A DNA stretch of 64,000 nt from Polynucleobacter sp. AP-Melu-500A-A1 (GTDB lineage Bacteria > Pseudomonadota > Gammaproteobacteria > Burkholderiales > Burkholderiaceae). The DNA lies in NCBI RefSeq assembly GCF_018882125.1, contig NZ_JACVOZ010000001.1, positions 186,001-250,000 on the forward strand, written 5' to 3'. A model generated the notes under the pieces. That model did no database searches, had not been told where the DNA came from, and worked only from the letters and a program-made list of their open reading frames with translations. Position 1 is the stretch's first letter. Every line of letters begins with the position of its first letter. Below, one piece after another: positions 8,545 through 16,778 of this stretch. Made by a program: the position numbers and the translations under genes.

Positions 8545-8940
8545 TTATGAAATTAACTCGCTAATTTCGATCAAATTTTGATCAGGATCACGTACGTACA
8601 CTGACATAATTTTTGCTACAGCTCCAGTACGCATTACGGGGCCTTCCAGGATACGCCATTTTTCTTTTTCTAAATGGGCAATCACCCCTACTAAGGGTCG
8701 ATCAGCAATAAAACAAAGGTCTAACGAGCCCGGAGTTGGAATATCTGCCTTTGGTTCGAATTCTTTACCCTTGATATGCAAATTGATTTTTTGATTGCCA
8801 AACTTAAACGCTTTTCTCTCTACTGGTGGTGTCCCGCCAATAAAGGATTCCAGATGCATGCCCAATACACGCGTATAAAAGTCGATGCACTCTGACTCTC
8901 TTGCCGTTGTTAAAACCAAGTGGTCCAAATGATCAATCAT
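8545..8940 (-). CDS. VOC-family (glyoxalase/dioxygenase-like) protein
   Basis: A 131-residue VOC-fold protein with the two beta-alpha-beta-beta-beta repeats. Likely metal ligands are His7 (LDHLVLTT), a histidine in INLHIK near residue 54, and Glu in NLIEIS near residue 127. It resembles the lactoylglutathione-lyase-like YaeR/GLOD5 group; the true substrate is not known. It lies 22 bases upstream of, and codirectional with, the ModA-like gene. Confidence 0.8.
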   Translation of the reverse strand: MIDHLDHLVLTTARESECIDFYTRVLGMHLESFIGGTPPVERKAFKFGNQKINLHIKGKEFEPKADIPTPGSLDLCFIADRPLVGVIAHLEKEKWRILEGPVMRTGAVAKIMSVYVRDPDQNLIEISELIS

Positions 8941-8962
8941 CTGAATAAGTCCTTAACAAAGC

Positions 8963-9757
8963 TTACCAAGGCAAAGTTGGTAATACTGGCTTAAGGCCAG
9001 CCTTTTGAATGGTAGGCGCCGCCTTAGGGGATGCCAAGAAGGCAATCAAATCGCGTGATGCGCCAAGGTTGCTAACATTCTTAGTAATGCCAGCCGAAAA
9101 CAACACTGTCTTTTGTGCTTCTGGTGGCAACTCACCAATAAAGTCCACACCAGGAATTGGGAGCAATTCACTCACTTGCTGAAAGCCTAATTCTGCTTCG
9201 CCTCTGGCAACAACTGATGCAACACGTTCACTATGAATCTTTTTGGCAGTTTTATCCATCGATTCACTAATTCCCATCTTCGGAAATAGCTCAGTAGACA
9301 AATACACTCCACTCGCACTGGCAGAATGGGCGACTGACCTGGCATTGAGTAATGCTTGCTTTAAAGCTGCCATCGTGCTGATATCGGGCCTAGGAGCCCC
9401 CGCCCTCACCACCGCACCCATCACTGAGGCCACTAGATCAACACGGGTTCCTGGCTGTATTTCTCCACTTTTAATAAAATCGTCCAAAGCTGGCCCTGCC
9501 AGGATTAGCACATCAAATTTTTCACCTCGTCCTAGCCTAGTAGGAATGGAATCATGTGCTGCGCCCATAGACGAACCATAAGAAATGAGAACCTTATTGG
9601 GTGATTGCTTCTCGTACTCTGGCACTAAAGTCTTTAATGCCTCAGCAAACGCGCCCGAGGTAATCACATGAATATCGGCTGCAAATGCGGCACTTGTTAA
9701 AAGCAGACTTACTAGAAAAACAAGGGCGGCTTGTTGGAATAAATTTTGAATTTTCAT
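8963..9757 (-). CDS. Periplasmic substrate-binding protein, ModA-like
   Basis: A 264-residue exported protein with a clear signal peptide (residues 1-26, ending AAFA). The mature sequence has the type-II binding-protein layout of molybdate/tungstate ABC receptors: IHVITSGAFAEALKTLVP at the start, GSSMGAAHDSIPTRLGRGEKFDVLIL, then GVYLSTEL and GFQQVSEL. No modB or modC lies next to it, so it is an orphan receptor; many Burkholderiales have several such ModA-like paralogues whose ligands are unknown. Confidence 0.75.
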   Translation of the reverse strand: MKIQNLFQQAALVFLVSLLLTSAAFAADIHVITSGAFAEALKTLVPEYEKQSPNKVLISYGSSMGAAHDSIPTRLGRGEKFDVLILAGPALDDFIKSGEIQPGTRVDLVASVMGAVVRAGAPRPDISTMAALKQALLNARSVAHSASASGVYLSTELFPKMGISESMDKTAKKIHSERVASVVARGEAELGFQQVSELLPIPGVDFIGELPPEAQKTVLFSAGITKNVSNLGASRDLIAFLASPKAAPTIQKAGLKPVLPTLPW

Positions 9758-9784
9758 ATTTGTACATAACCTTTTTTGCGAAGA

Positions 9785-10747
9785 TTAATCAATCGTAATT
9801 TTTCCACTCTTGACTAACTTTGACCACTCCACCATCTGCGCTTTAATAAACTTATCTGCACTATCAGCATTCCCTTGAAATATTTCACCTCCTAAGGTGC
9901 TTACTTTTTCCTTCACTTCAGTTGACTGCATCACTTTTACGATCGCATCTGAAATTTTTACTAGTATCACTGCAGGGGTTGCAGCCGGAGCAAAAATGCC
10001 ATTCCATTCATAAACCTCATAACCCGCTATGCCTGCTTCTGCCATGGTTGGCACGTTAGGCATAGACGAAGCCCGTTTTTTTCCAGTTACTGCCAAGGCA
10101 TTTAATTTACCAGTATCTACATATTGTTTGGTTGATGCTACGCTGCCAAAAAATACAGGAACCTGTCCGCCAACCACATCATTTAACGCTGGACCACCCC
10201 CTTTATAGGGCACATGTTGCATTTCAACCCCAGCCTTTACCTCGAACAATGCGCCAGCCAAATGTTGAGCCGAGCCATTGCCTGAGGATGCATACGCTAT
10301 CCCATTAGGCTTTGCTTTTGCTAGGACCACCATCTCTTTAACTGACTTTGCAGGAAAGTTGGGATTTACTAAAAGTACATTGGGGTATTGGGCCAAAATC
10401 CCAAGTGTTTTGAAATCACGATTGGGGTCATAAGGTAATTTTGGAAATAAGGAAGGATTCACTGAATACGAGGAGGCATCAAGCATCAAGGTGTATCCGT
10501 CTGCACTTGCCTTTGCCACATACGCGGCTGCAATTTGACCACTTGCCCCTGGCTTATTCTCGACCACGACCGAGGTACCCAAAGCCTTTCCTAGAGGTCC
10601 TGCAATCGTTCTCGCCATGAGATCTGCAGTTCCGCCCGGCGGATAACTTACGATTAAGTTAATGGGTCGATTTGGCCATTCTTGTGAATACGCCTGGCCT
10701 GCAGCGGTCAATAGAAGTAACCATAGTACTTTTATAAATATCTTCAT
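9785..10747 (-). CDS. Bug-family (TctC) periplasmic binding protein
   Basis: A 320-residue tripartite-tricarboxylate-transporter type receptor. Signal peptide ends at QAYSQ; the mature protein begins WPNRPINLIVSYPPGGTADLMAR, the hallmark of Bug proteins, and continues with VVENKPGASGQIAA and QHVPYKGGGPALNDVVGGQV, which form the ligand-carboxylate loops. Start ATG 10747 was chosen because of an AGGGGA site and because the signal peptide begins there; 17 more codons upstream are open. Ligands are usually small organic acids. No TctA/TctB is adjacent, which is usual for Bug paralogues. Confidence 0.88.
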   Translation of the reverse strand: MKIFIKVLWLLLLTAAGQAYSQEWPNRPINLIVSYPPGGTADLMARTIAGPLGKALGTSVVVENKPGASGQIAAAYVAKASADGYTLMLDASSYSVNPSLFPKLPYDPNRDFKTLGILAQYPNVLLVNPNFPAKSVKEMVVLAKAKPNGIAYASSGNGSAQHLAGALFEVKAGVEMQHVPYKGGGPALNDVVGGQVPVFFGSVASTKQYVDTGKLNALAVTGKKRASSMPNVPTMAEAGIAGYEVYEWNGIFAPAATPAVILVKISDAIVKVMQSTEVKEKVSTLGGEIFQGNADSADKFIKAQMVEWSKLVKSGKITID

Positions 10748-10799
10748 TGTGTCCCCTAGGATCTGATTTTTATATGGAATATAAAGTAGCATACTCAAA

Positions 10800-11573
10800 A
10801 TGAAAATTGATTCCCATTTCCATGTTTTTTTAGCCCACGCTGTCGATCAGTCCAAAAGTCGTTACCCCGTTCAATACGATGCTTTGATCGATCAATGGAA
10901 AATCCTAGCGGATAAAGAGGGGATTCAAGGTGGCGTACTGGTACAGCCTAGCTTCCTAGGGTTTGATAATTCATTCTTACTAGGCGCTCTGCAACAAAGC
11001 CCAAAAGAGCTCAGGGGAATCGCTGTACTCGAAGCAAACACGCCAAGAGGGCAAGTTCTTGAACTTCAAGAGCAGGGAATTGTTGGTGTTCGCCTTAACC
11101 TTTATGGCGAGCCGAACCCATCAAGCTTTATTCGTAAAAACTGGAAGCTCATTGAGCTATTAAATGAATGTGAAATGCACCTTGAGATACATCATGATGA
11201 TCGCTTTCTAAATAGCATACTATTAGAAGTGCCAACAGATACCAAGATTGTGGTGGATCACTTTGGCAGACCTAAAACGGAGATGGATTTTATCCGTGAA
11301 GATAGTGGGGTTCAAAAGCATGCCAATAAACTTTGGGTCAAGCTCAGCGCCCAATACAGAACGTCTCAGCTAAAGCATTCCAAAGTCTTGGATTATTGGC
11401 GCAATAGCATTGGCGATCAAAAATTATTGTGGGGAAGTGATTGGCCACATACCCGTTTTGAATCTGTTCAAAACTATTCACAGCAAATTAACAATCTCAA
11501 AAACTTAATTACTGATGAGCGACTGCTCGATAAAATATTGATAGTCAATCCAAAAGAGCTTTACTGGACATAA
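10800..11573 (+). CDS. Amidohydrolase-family (TIM-barrel lactonase-like) hydrolase
   Basis: A 257-residue cytoplasmic metal-dependent hydrolase of the COG3618/LigI type. It has the N-terminal HFH motif (DSHFHVF, residues 4-10), a mid-barrel EIHHDDR segment, DHFGRPK near residue 158 and the C-terminal SDWPHT with the catalytic Asp. Such enzymes open lactones such as 2-pyrone-4,6-dicarboxylate or rhamnonolactone. It is divergent from the Bug receptor gene 52 bases away, hinting that both deal with the same organic acid. A TATAAA box at 10780-10785 gives a short leader. Confidence 0.78.
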   Translation: MKIDSHFHVFLAHAVDQSKSRYPVQYDALIDQWKILADKEGIQGGVLVQPSFLGFDNSFLLGALQQSPKELRGIAVLEANTPRGQVLELQEQGIVGVRLNLYGEPNPSSFIRKNWKLIELLNECEMHLEIHHDDRFLNSILLEVPTDTKIVVDHFGRPKTEMDFIREDSGVQKHANKLWVKLSAQYRTSQLKHSKVLDYWRNSIGDQKLLWGSDWPHTRFESVQNYSQQINNLKNLITDERLLDKILIVNPKELYWT

Positions 11574-11575
11574 AA

Positions 11576-11596
11576 AAAGCCCAAAGAATGGGCTAT
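11576..11596 (-). terminator. Terminator of the M20 peptidase gene
   Basis: AGCCCA...TGGGCT stem with a 5-base loop; on the minus strand it is followed by a T-run, after the peptidase stop codon. It sits immediately after the convergent amidohydrolase. Confidence 0.75.
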
Positions 11597-11610
11597 TAGG
11601 ACTTCTCAAT

Positions 11611-12888
11611 TTAATTCTGGGCTCCCACCTTATTTCGAGAAACATCCATGATCATGCGAGAAAGCAAATACATTCTGGGAGTGATAGAGTTAATCAAAAT
11701 ATACTCATCATCATTTGAATGTGCTCCAAAGCCTTGCACTCCCATGCTCTCAATAACTGCATTTTGAGTATTGAATGCTGCAAATGCGGCATCTGTTCCC
11801 CCGCCAGCAGCTACCGTCCCCAAGACTAAATCCTTGCCTAACTCTGCGTATACTTTTTTTGCATACTCAGCCATTTGCAAAGACTGTGGACTCGTAAGCA
11901 ATGGCGGACGGCGGCGCTCAAAACTTACTGCAACTTTAGTATCCGGAATCTGCTGAGTCTTCGTGCGCTCTAAAACTTTTTTCTCCACCACATCAAAATC
12001 GTCTTTTTTCATCACACGCACATCGGCTGTCGCAAATGCAACTGAAGGGATCACATTACGATTGGTTCCAGCAGTAGCCAAAGTCCAATTCATTTTGATC
12101 CCTTCTTTAGGATCTGATAAGTCGCGCATTTGCTGAATCTGAAATGACAACTCATCTAAAGCGTTGCGACCCAATTCAGGCGCAGCACCAGCATGAGATG
12201 CTTTACCCGTAATATTTAAATTCACTGCAGCAATACCAGCAGTGGTCAAGGCAATACGATCGGATTTAGCCTGTGAGGCCTCGCAGGAGAACGTAACATC
12301 ATTCTCAGCGCCCAACTTTGAAAGCAATGCTCTAGCCGCAGGAGAGCTAATCTCTTCATCCCCGTTAATTAAAACAGTGATCTTTCCATACTCATTAAAT
12401 TTGGTCTTCTTTAAAACATCTAAGGTATGCAATATTAAAGCGATGCCTTGCTTATCATCCGATATGCCTAGGCCATAGGCACGATCCCCATCAATCCTAA
12501 AAGGCTGCTTAAGTAACATGCCTTTTAAATACACGGTATCCATGTGGGCAATCAATAAGATCTTTTTAGTACCAGCTCCTTTAAATTCTGCTTTAACCAT
12601 GCGTCCTGGTTTGTCTGGGGTATCGTGCATCCGATACATATCAGCCCCTGGCTCGATGAACTCGACCTGGCCACCCAAAGCCTTCAACCTATTGAAAATG
12701 AGCGCAGAGATCTTATCCAATCCTTCGCGGTCCCTACTTCCGGATTCAATCGACACCAATTCTTTTAATGTGGCCAAATAGGGTGTTTGCTCTTTTTCTA
12801 CTACTGTAAATACTGGCTCCTGAGGCGCCGCAAAAACCAAGGATATGCCTGCAAATAGCATGCTCAATAATAAGATTTGTTTTTTCAT
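11611..12888 (-). CDS. M20 metallopeptidase, carboxypeptidase G2-like, exported
   Basis: A 425-residue zinc peptidase with a signal peptide (MKKQILLLSMLFAGISLVFA). Metal and catalytic motifs of M20 enzymes are present: LLIAHMDTVY (His ligand and Asp), GISDDKQG (bridging Asp), NGDEEISSP (Glu base and Glu ligand) and a late His in FGAHSNDDE. The dimerisation domain lies between. Closest in pattern to glutamate carboxypeptidase (folate-cleaving CPG2), so probably releases C-terminal Glu from peptides or conjugates in the periplasm. ATG 12888 is supported by an AAAAGG site; 21 open codons upstream look untranslated. Confidence 0.85.
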   Translation of the reverse strand: MKKQILLLSMLFAGISLVFAAPQEPVFTVVEKEQTPYLATLKELVSIESGSRDREGLDKISALIFNRLKALGGQVEFIEPGADMYRMHDTPDKPGRMVKAEFKGAGTKKILLIAHMDTVYLKGMLLKQPFRIDGDRAYGLGISDDKQGIALILHTLDVLKKTKFNEYGKITVLINGDEEISSPAARALLSKLGAENDVTFSCEASQAKSDRIALTTAGIAAVNLNITGKASHAGAAPELGRNALDELSFQIQQMRDLSDPKEGIKMNWTLATAGTNRNVIPSVAFATADVRVMKKDDFDVVEKKVLERTKTQQIPDTKVAVSFERRRPPLLTSPQSLQMAEYAKKVYAELGKDLVLGTVAAGGGTDAAFAAFNTQNAVIESMGVQGFGAHSNDDEYILINSITPRMYLLSRMIMDVSRNKVGAQN

Positions 12889-13025
12889 TATTTGCCTTTT
12901 TATGTTTATTATTTTGGATATATTACGCCCAAATAAAAATATCCTCTTCATCCAGTTTTCTAAAAAAGTGAATGATGTATATTGAAAGTTAACAGCACAA
13001 TGAATAACCCCAAGGGAGAACCCAA

Positions 13026-13727
13026 ATGCAAATTCGGACTCATGTTTTTCTTTTAGTCAGCTGCTTTTCTTCAGTGGCACTAGCGCAGAACTCCCAGAAC
13101 TCCAAGTTTGCTGGTCCTTATGCCCAATTTGGGGTTGGCTATCAAACCGCATCACCCTCATTTTCAAATACAAGCTTAAGTGCAGCTGGTCAAAACCTAT
13201 CTCCGAATATTTCGGTTTCTAACGCAAGCAGCTTTACGGGCACCTTCGCTGCTGGCTATAACTTTCTATCAGGGACACCCTTATTACTGGGCCTAGGAAT
13301 CGAATACACCCCGTTTCCAACCTCTGATGCCAGCGCTTCAGCCAGCTATAGCGGAAGTTACGGGACTTATCAAAACTCCGCCTCTGTTCATATTAATAAT
13401 TCTTTGAATATATTTCTAGCTCCAGGTTTGGCGCTGGATCAAACCAAACTTTTATATGCAAAAGTAGGCTATACAGGCTCAAGCGCCAATGGCGTTAATA
13501 CTGATTTTTATATGGGCGGTACAAGCTGGGGATTTGGCTATAAGCAAATTATTAGCACAGGCCTATATGGCTTTGCTGAATACAACTATGTAAATTACGG
13601 AAGCCTAAATCGCACATTGAACGGCACCCTAAAAACACCGAGCAATATAAGCGTTCCAGCCACCCTGAGCTCAACAGTTACTGCAAACACTTCAACTGTA
13701 CTTTTTGGTCTTGGCTATCAGTTCTAA
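13026..13727 (+). CDS. Outer-membrane beta-barrel protein
   Basis: A 233-residue protein with signal peptide (residues 1-20, ending VALA) followed by alternating hydrophobic strands separated by Ser/Asn-rich loops (about eight strands) and a C-terminal FGLGYQF ending in Phe, the typical BAM recognition signal. Such small barrels in the OmpW/OmpA-like range act as channels or adhesins; no specific function is evident. AGGGAGAA six bases before the ATG is a good ribosome-binding site. Confidence 0.75.
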   Translation: MQIRTHVFLLVSCFSSVALAQNSQNSKFAGPYAQFGVGYQTASPSFSNTSLSAAGQNLSPNISVSNASSFTGTFAAGYNFLSGTPLLLGLGIEYTPFPTSDASASASYSGSYGTYQNSASVHINNSLNIFLAPGLALDQTKLLYAKVGYTGSSANGVNTDFYMGGTSWGFGYKQIISTGLYGFAEYNYVNYGSLNRTLNGTLKTPSNISVPATLSSTVTANTSTVLFGLGYQF

Positions 13728-13764
13728 TTTGGAGTTTGATTAACCCAAAATTAGCGCCTGCTAT

Positions 13765-14595
13765 TTAATAAGCCATCTTCCAAGTTATTGGAAATACCAA
13801 GGTATGTGCTTCCCCGTTTTCAAGCATGGCATCTATGTTATTACTCTTTAGTTGCTCTACTAATAATTCTGTATACGCAGTGCCCACTTCCAAAGTTTTC
13901 TTAGGTAAGATCAAATCTGTTGAAAGCGTAATGGACAAATGCATTTCTTTTTGCAATTGCCACAATCTATCCAAGAGTATTTCGTAGGAAACATTAAAAA
14001 GGGGAGTATAGATTTCGTATTCAGGCCATGTATCTATGCGCCATTGACGAATGCTCTGAAGATGCAAATCGCCAAATACCAAGCGCTCAATTGTGGCACC
14101 GGTTTGAGCACTGATTAAAGCCAGAGCATCTTGAATACTGGCCTTGTAATCAGTATTCGGAAATAAAGGAACCAAGCAAAGCGGTAGCTTCAGAAACTCG
14201 GATTGCTTAGCGATATTTTTAATATGAATGTTTTGGATCGATACTCGACTTGTTAAGGCCCCAAAACTGGTTAACAAAACAACTTCTCTTTTTTCTTGTA
14301 ACAAGCTTGCTAACGCCAAGAAACTATCTTTGCCGCCTGACCAAAACAATATGTCGATCGTCTTTGCTTTATCAGCCCAATTCATGAGTACAGGTGCTAA
14401 CAGTTTTTGCTTCACTCGCTCAGGATCACTGACATTAATGTGTCCATAAGGGCAGTGCCTACATGAATTTCCACAACAAGCGCCCTGCTTAAGCAAGGCT
14501 TTGCTTGTTAGCACTTGATATCCCGATACTGGATCTATATAGGTATCGCGCCCAGCATCACAGGTAGCACGATGTAGCTCTTCAATATTAGACAT
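13765..14595 (-). CDS. DUF5522 - diphthamide-synthetase-like ATP-PPase fusion
   Basis: A 276-residue two-part protein. Residues 10-60 carry a cysteine cluster (GACCGNSCRHCPYGH) typical of DUF5522, which looks like a metal or iron-sulfur binding knuckle. Residues 78-276 form an ATP-pyrophosphatase with the PP-loop SGGKDSFLAL and the Dph6-like FGDLHLQSIRQWR segment. Bacteria lack diphthamide, so the usual name (diphthine-ammonia ligase) is unlikely to describe the reaction; ATP-dependent amide formation or tRNA thiolation are possibilities. Convergent with the outer-membrane gene. Confidence 0.75.
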   Translation of the reverse strand: MSNIEELHRATCDAGRDTYIDPVSGYQVLTSKALLKQGACCGNSCRHCPYGHINVSDPERVKQKLLAPVLMNWADKAKTIDILFWSGGKDSFLALASLLQEKREVVLLTSFGALTSRVSIQNIHIKNIAKQSEFLKLPLCLVPLFPNTDYKASIQDALALISAQTGATIERLVFGDLHLQSIRQWRIDTWPEYEIYTPLFNVSYEILLDRLWQLQKEMHLSITLSTDLILPKKTLEVGTAYTELLVEQLKSNNIDAMLENGEAHTLVFPITWKMAY

Positions 14596-14614
14596 GCGCT
14601 ATTTTACTGATGAC

Positions 14615-14998
14615 TTATTTGGCAATGAGATCAGCATATGCAATACATAGCCACTGATTGCTGACTTTTTTCCAAATACTTAAACGCGGAGAATAATTAG
14701 GGGAGAGTTCTTTGCCATCACGAAACTCAAGAGCAGCAAGCCAAAAGCTGACTATGAGATTATCGCCAGCCTGCGTTACCTTAAAGTCTTTTAATTTGAC
14801 TGGACCTAGATTCATTTCTTTCATTAGTGACATCGCACTTGCGCGGTCACAGGCTCCGTTCATGCCAACGAATTGACAAGCAGGATCCAGCATTGCTTCG
14901 AGAGCACTCCAATTTTTATCTTGAATGAGCTTGATTGAAAGGCGCTCTAGTTCCTCAGCTTCAGTTGCAATGCTGTTTTGAACAGTTTGATTGCCCAT
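14615..14998 (-). CDS. NTF2-like (SnoaL/DUF4440-type) protein
   Basis: A 127-residue cytoplasmic protein with the NTF2-like cone fold: long N-terminal helix (residues 10-35), central sheet and the C-terminal strands VSFWLAALEF and RLSIWKKVSNQWLCIAYADL. It is a paralogue of the exported protein at 16171-16602, sharing the LKDFK..., FW.AA and RLSIW motifs. Ligand unknown. Seventeen bases... downstream of the Dph6-like start, it is codirectional and could share its transcript. Confidence 0.65.
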   Translation of the reverse strand: MGNQTVQNSIATEAEELERLSIKLIQDKNWSALEAMLDPACQFVGMNGACDRASAMSLMKEMNLGPVKLKDFKVTQAGDNLIVSFWLAALEFRDGKELSPNYSPRLSIWKKVSNQWLCIAYADLIAK

Positions 14999-15066
14999 AA
15001 TTTCCCCAAGTGATTGAACTTATCATACAAGAGTCCATTCATTGGCCTTGGACAAAACGGCTCAAA

Positions 15067-15092
15067 TAAAAACCACCCGAAGGTGGCTTTTA
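15067..15092 (-). terminator. Array repeat R1 (hairpin part only)
   Basis: CCACC-CGAA-GGTGG stem-loop (15073-15086) followed on the minus strand by a T-run, directly after the EF-hand gene. Same hairpin as the tRNA-Phe-derived repeat family; the tRNA-like part is not recognisable here. Confidence 0.75.
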
Positions 15093-15398
15093 TTAACAAC
15101 CACAAGCATTAAGCTCTATTAATGAGATAGAACCATCCCCGTTCTGGTCCCACTCCTTTAAAACTTCTGCCGGGATTTGGTACATGTTTGCCTCTTCAAC
15201 GGTCAGCACCCCGTCTCCGTTAGCATCCATTATTTTTAATTCCTCAATACTCAAACTACCATCACCGTTTTTATCTAATTTAATGTACCACTGCGCTTTC
15301 TTATCTACTGCGCTCGCACGAGCACCGAAATACTTGCTTGCAATATATCCAGCGATCGCGATAACAATTACAGCTATCACTATTTTTGAGGCCTTCAT
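15093..15398 (-). CDS. Membrane-anchored EF-hand protein
   Basis: A 101-residue protein with one N-terminal membrane helix (residues 5-24) and three canonical 12-residue EF-hand loops at 42-53, 58-69 and 84-95, each with DxNGDG and a terminal Glu. It should bind calcium on the periplasmic side, ending CGC. It has an AGGAGA ribosome-binding site. Part of a local cluster of two EF-hand and two NTF2-like genes. Function beyond calcium binding is unknown. Confidence 0.8.
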   Translation of the reverse strand: MKASKIVIAVIVIAIAGYIASKYFGARASAVDKKAQWYIKLDKNGDGSLSIEELKIMDANGDGVLTVEEANMYQIPAEVLKEWDQNGDGSISLIELNACGC

Positions 15399-15459
15399 GT
15401 GTTCTCCTGTATTTTTTAATAATTAAACACTAATTGCCGCGTTTAATGTCAGCACTTAA

Positions 15460-15498
15460 TTAGAAAAGCTGCTTCAAGCCCAAAACAAGGGTGAAGCT
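15460..15498 (-). pseudogene. Possible 3' remnant of an outer-membrane protein gene
   Basis: Read on the minus strand, 12 codons (SFTLVLGLKQLF, then stop) look exactly like the last strand of a beta-barrel with terminal Phe. A stop codon lies two codons upstream, so only the tail remains. Weak evidence by itself; may be chance. The rest of 15399-15585 shows nothing else recognisable. Confidence 0.25.
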
Positions 15499-15585
15499 AA
15501 TTTACCCCCTTTGGCGATTCTAAGCAACATTAACAAAAAGTGTATTAGATAGACAATATAGGATAAAAATGGCCTGCTGCGCCAG

Positions 15586-15774
15586 TTAGGGGGCTGGGAC
15601 CCTTAAGCCCTGCTGATATTGCTGAAAATTTGGCAGAGCGGTGGGGCCTGACTCCTTAACGATGCCTTTTGCCTTATCTTGTGAACGAGTTCCCTCATAA
15701 AAGGTTTCTGTAGATATTGCACTGCAAGCAACTAGAATCATCAAGAGGGTAATCGCAATAAATTTAGACTTTAT
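15586..15774 (-). CDS. Small lipoprotein with ATA in the start position
   Basis: A 62-codon reading frame beginning ATA-AAG-TCT: (M)KSKFIAITLLMILVACS gives a complete lipoprotein signal peptide with lipobox LVAC, followed by a polar tail (TETFYEGTRSQDKAKGIVKE). No ATG/GTG/TTG start can supply the signal peptide because a TAA lies two codons upstream. Either AUA (or the following ATT) initiates, or an ATG start has mutated and this is a fresh pseudogene. No strong ribosome-binding site. Function unknown. Confidence 0.5.
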   Translation of the reverse strand: MKSKFIAITLLMILVACSAISTETFYEGTRSQDKAKGIVKESGPTALPNFQQYQQGLRVPAP

Positions 15775-15828
15775 AGATTAACCGCTCTTGAGGCAATGAT
15801 GGAAGGCGGGTGATGAATACCGTTCGAT

Positions 15829-16086
15829 CTAAAACTTGATCAAGGTCCATTCGCTGAGATTTAATCTTCCATCCTTATCTTTATCAGCGGCATCAAAATT
15901 TAAAGTAGAGATGCCGGCTTGCTTTGCTTCTTCTCTAGAAATATGGCCATCCTTGTTTTTATCAATCACCACAAATGAACGAGGCGCTTGATTTACCTTG
16001 CTTGCATCAGAAGGGGTTGCTGTTTGAGCCGTACCGACTAAAGGCGTCAACAAAATGGCCGCCATGATTACATTGAAATTTTTCAT
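15829..16086 (-). CDS. Exported EF-hand protein
   Basis: An 85-residue secreted protein: signal peptide of 20 residues (ending GTAQ) followed by two EF-hand loops at 42-53 (DKNKDGHISREE) and 68-79 (DKDKDGRLNLSE). It should bind calcium in the periplasm. Related in type to the membrane-anchored EF-hand protein at 15093-15398, from which it is separated by the small lipoprotein frame. Confidence 0.8.
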   Translation of the reverse strand: MKNFNVIMAAILLTPLVGTAQTATPSDASKVNQAPRSFVVIDKNKDGHISREEAKQAGISTLNFDAADKDKDGRLNLSEWTLIKF

Positions 16087-16170
16087 TTGCTTCCTAGTTT
16101 GCTATTGATAATCAAGATAGTATCAGTCGCGGCCTAACTAAAAGGCCCAAGAAGGCCCTAGAAAGATACC

Positions 16171-16602
16171 TTATTTGACAGTATTTAAATTTGCGAACGC
16201 AATTTTTTTCCAGCCATCCTTCGTTTTTTGCCAGATGCTTAAGCGCGGCTTGAAATTGGTAGACAGGCTCTTGTCGTTAATTTGCTCTTTGGCAGCAGCC
16301 CAAAAAGTAATAATTAAGGTATCGCCAACCTGAGTAGTTTTAAAATCTTTTAAAACATATTTGCCAAGATTAAGATTTTTTACTTGGCTTAAATATTGTG
16401 TGTAATCAATTACGCCCTGCGTATCTACCACTTGTATTTGAGGGGAGGTTATAGACATCCAATTTGCAAAATTTTTATCGGCATCGTCTACCCAATGTTG
16501 CCGCTCTAATTTTTCACCCTCGGACATATTTACTGTGGGTGTTTGCGAAAAAACGGTCATTGAGATACACATACCCAACATTAGATACATTATCTTTTTC
16601 AT
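16171..16602 (-). CDS. Exported NTF2-like protein
   Basis: A 143-residue protein with signal peptide (residues 1-19, ending VFSQ) and an NTF2-like domain. It shares YVLKDFKTTQVGDTLIITFW and KPRLSIWQKTKDGWKKIAFA with the cytoplasmic paralogue at 14615-14998, so one probably arose by duplication and gained or lost its signal. Ligand unknown. ATG at 16602 is preceded by GGGAGA. Confidence 0.7.
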   Translation of the reverse strand: MKKIMYLMLGMCISMTVFSQTPTVNMSEGEKLERQHWVDDADKNFANWMSITSPQIQVVDTQGVIDYTQYLSQVKNLNLGKYVLKDFKTTQVGDTLIITFWAAAKEQINDKSLSTNFKPRLSIWQKTKDGWKKIAFANLNTVK

Positions 16603-16700
16603 TTCAGTCTCCCAATAAGGATTGATATTTCAATTTGATCTTATCCTATTGTGATGACATTCGGTGAGCAAGCTAACACTGCCTTTTGAAGGTAGCAAAT

Positions 16701-16775
16701 GAAAAACCACCCGAAGGTGGTTTTGGTGTTTCATGATGGCCCTGAGGCTGAATCGGCTTGGGCTGACTACGTTGA
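16701..16775 (-). repeat. Array repeat R2 (terminator + decayed tRNA-Phe 3' end)
   Basis: Hairpin CCACC-CGAA-GGTGG at 16707-16720, then a degenerate tRNA-like stretch (ATGGCCCTGAGGCTGAATCG, 16735-16754) and the tail up to the sodC stop. On the minus strand it follows sodC and can terminate it. Confidence 0.75.
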
Positions 16776-16778
16776 ACC

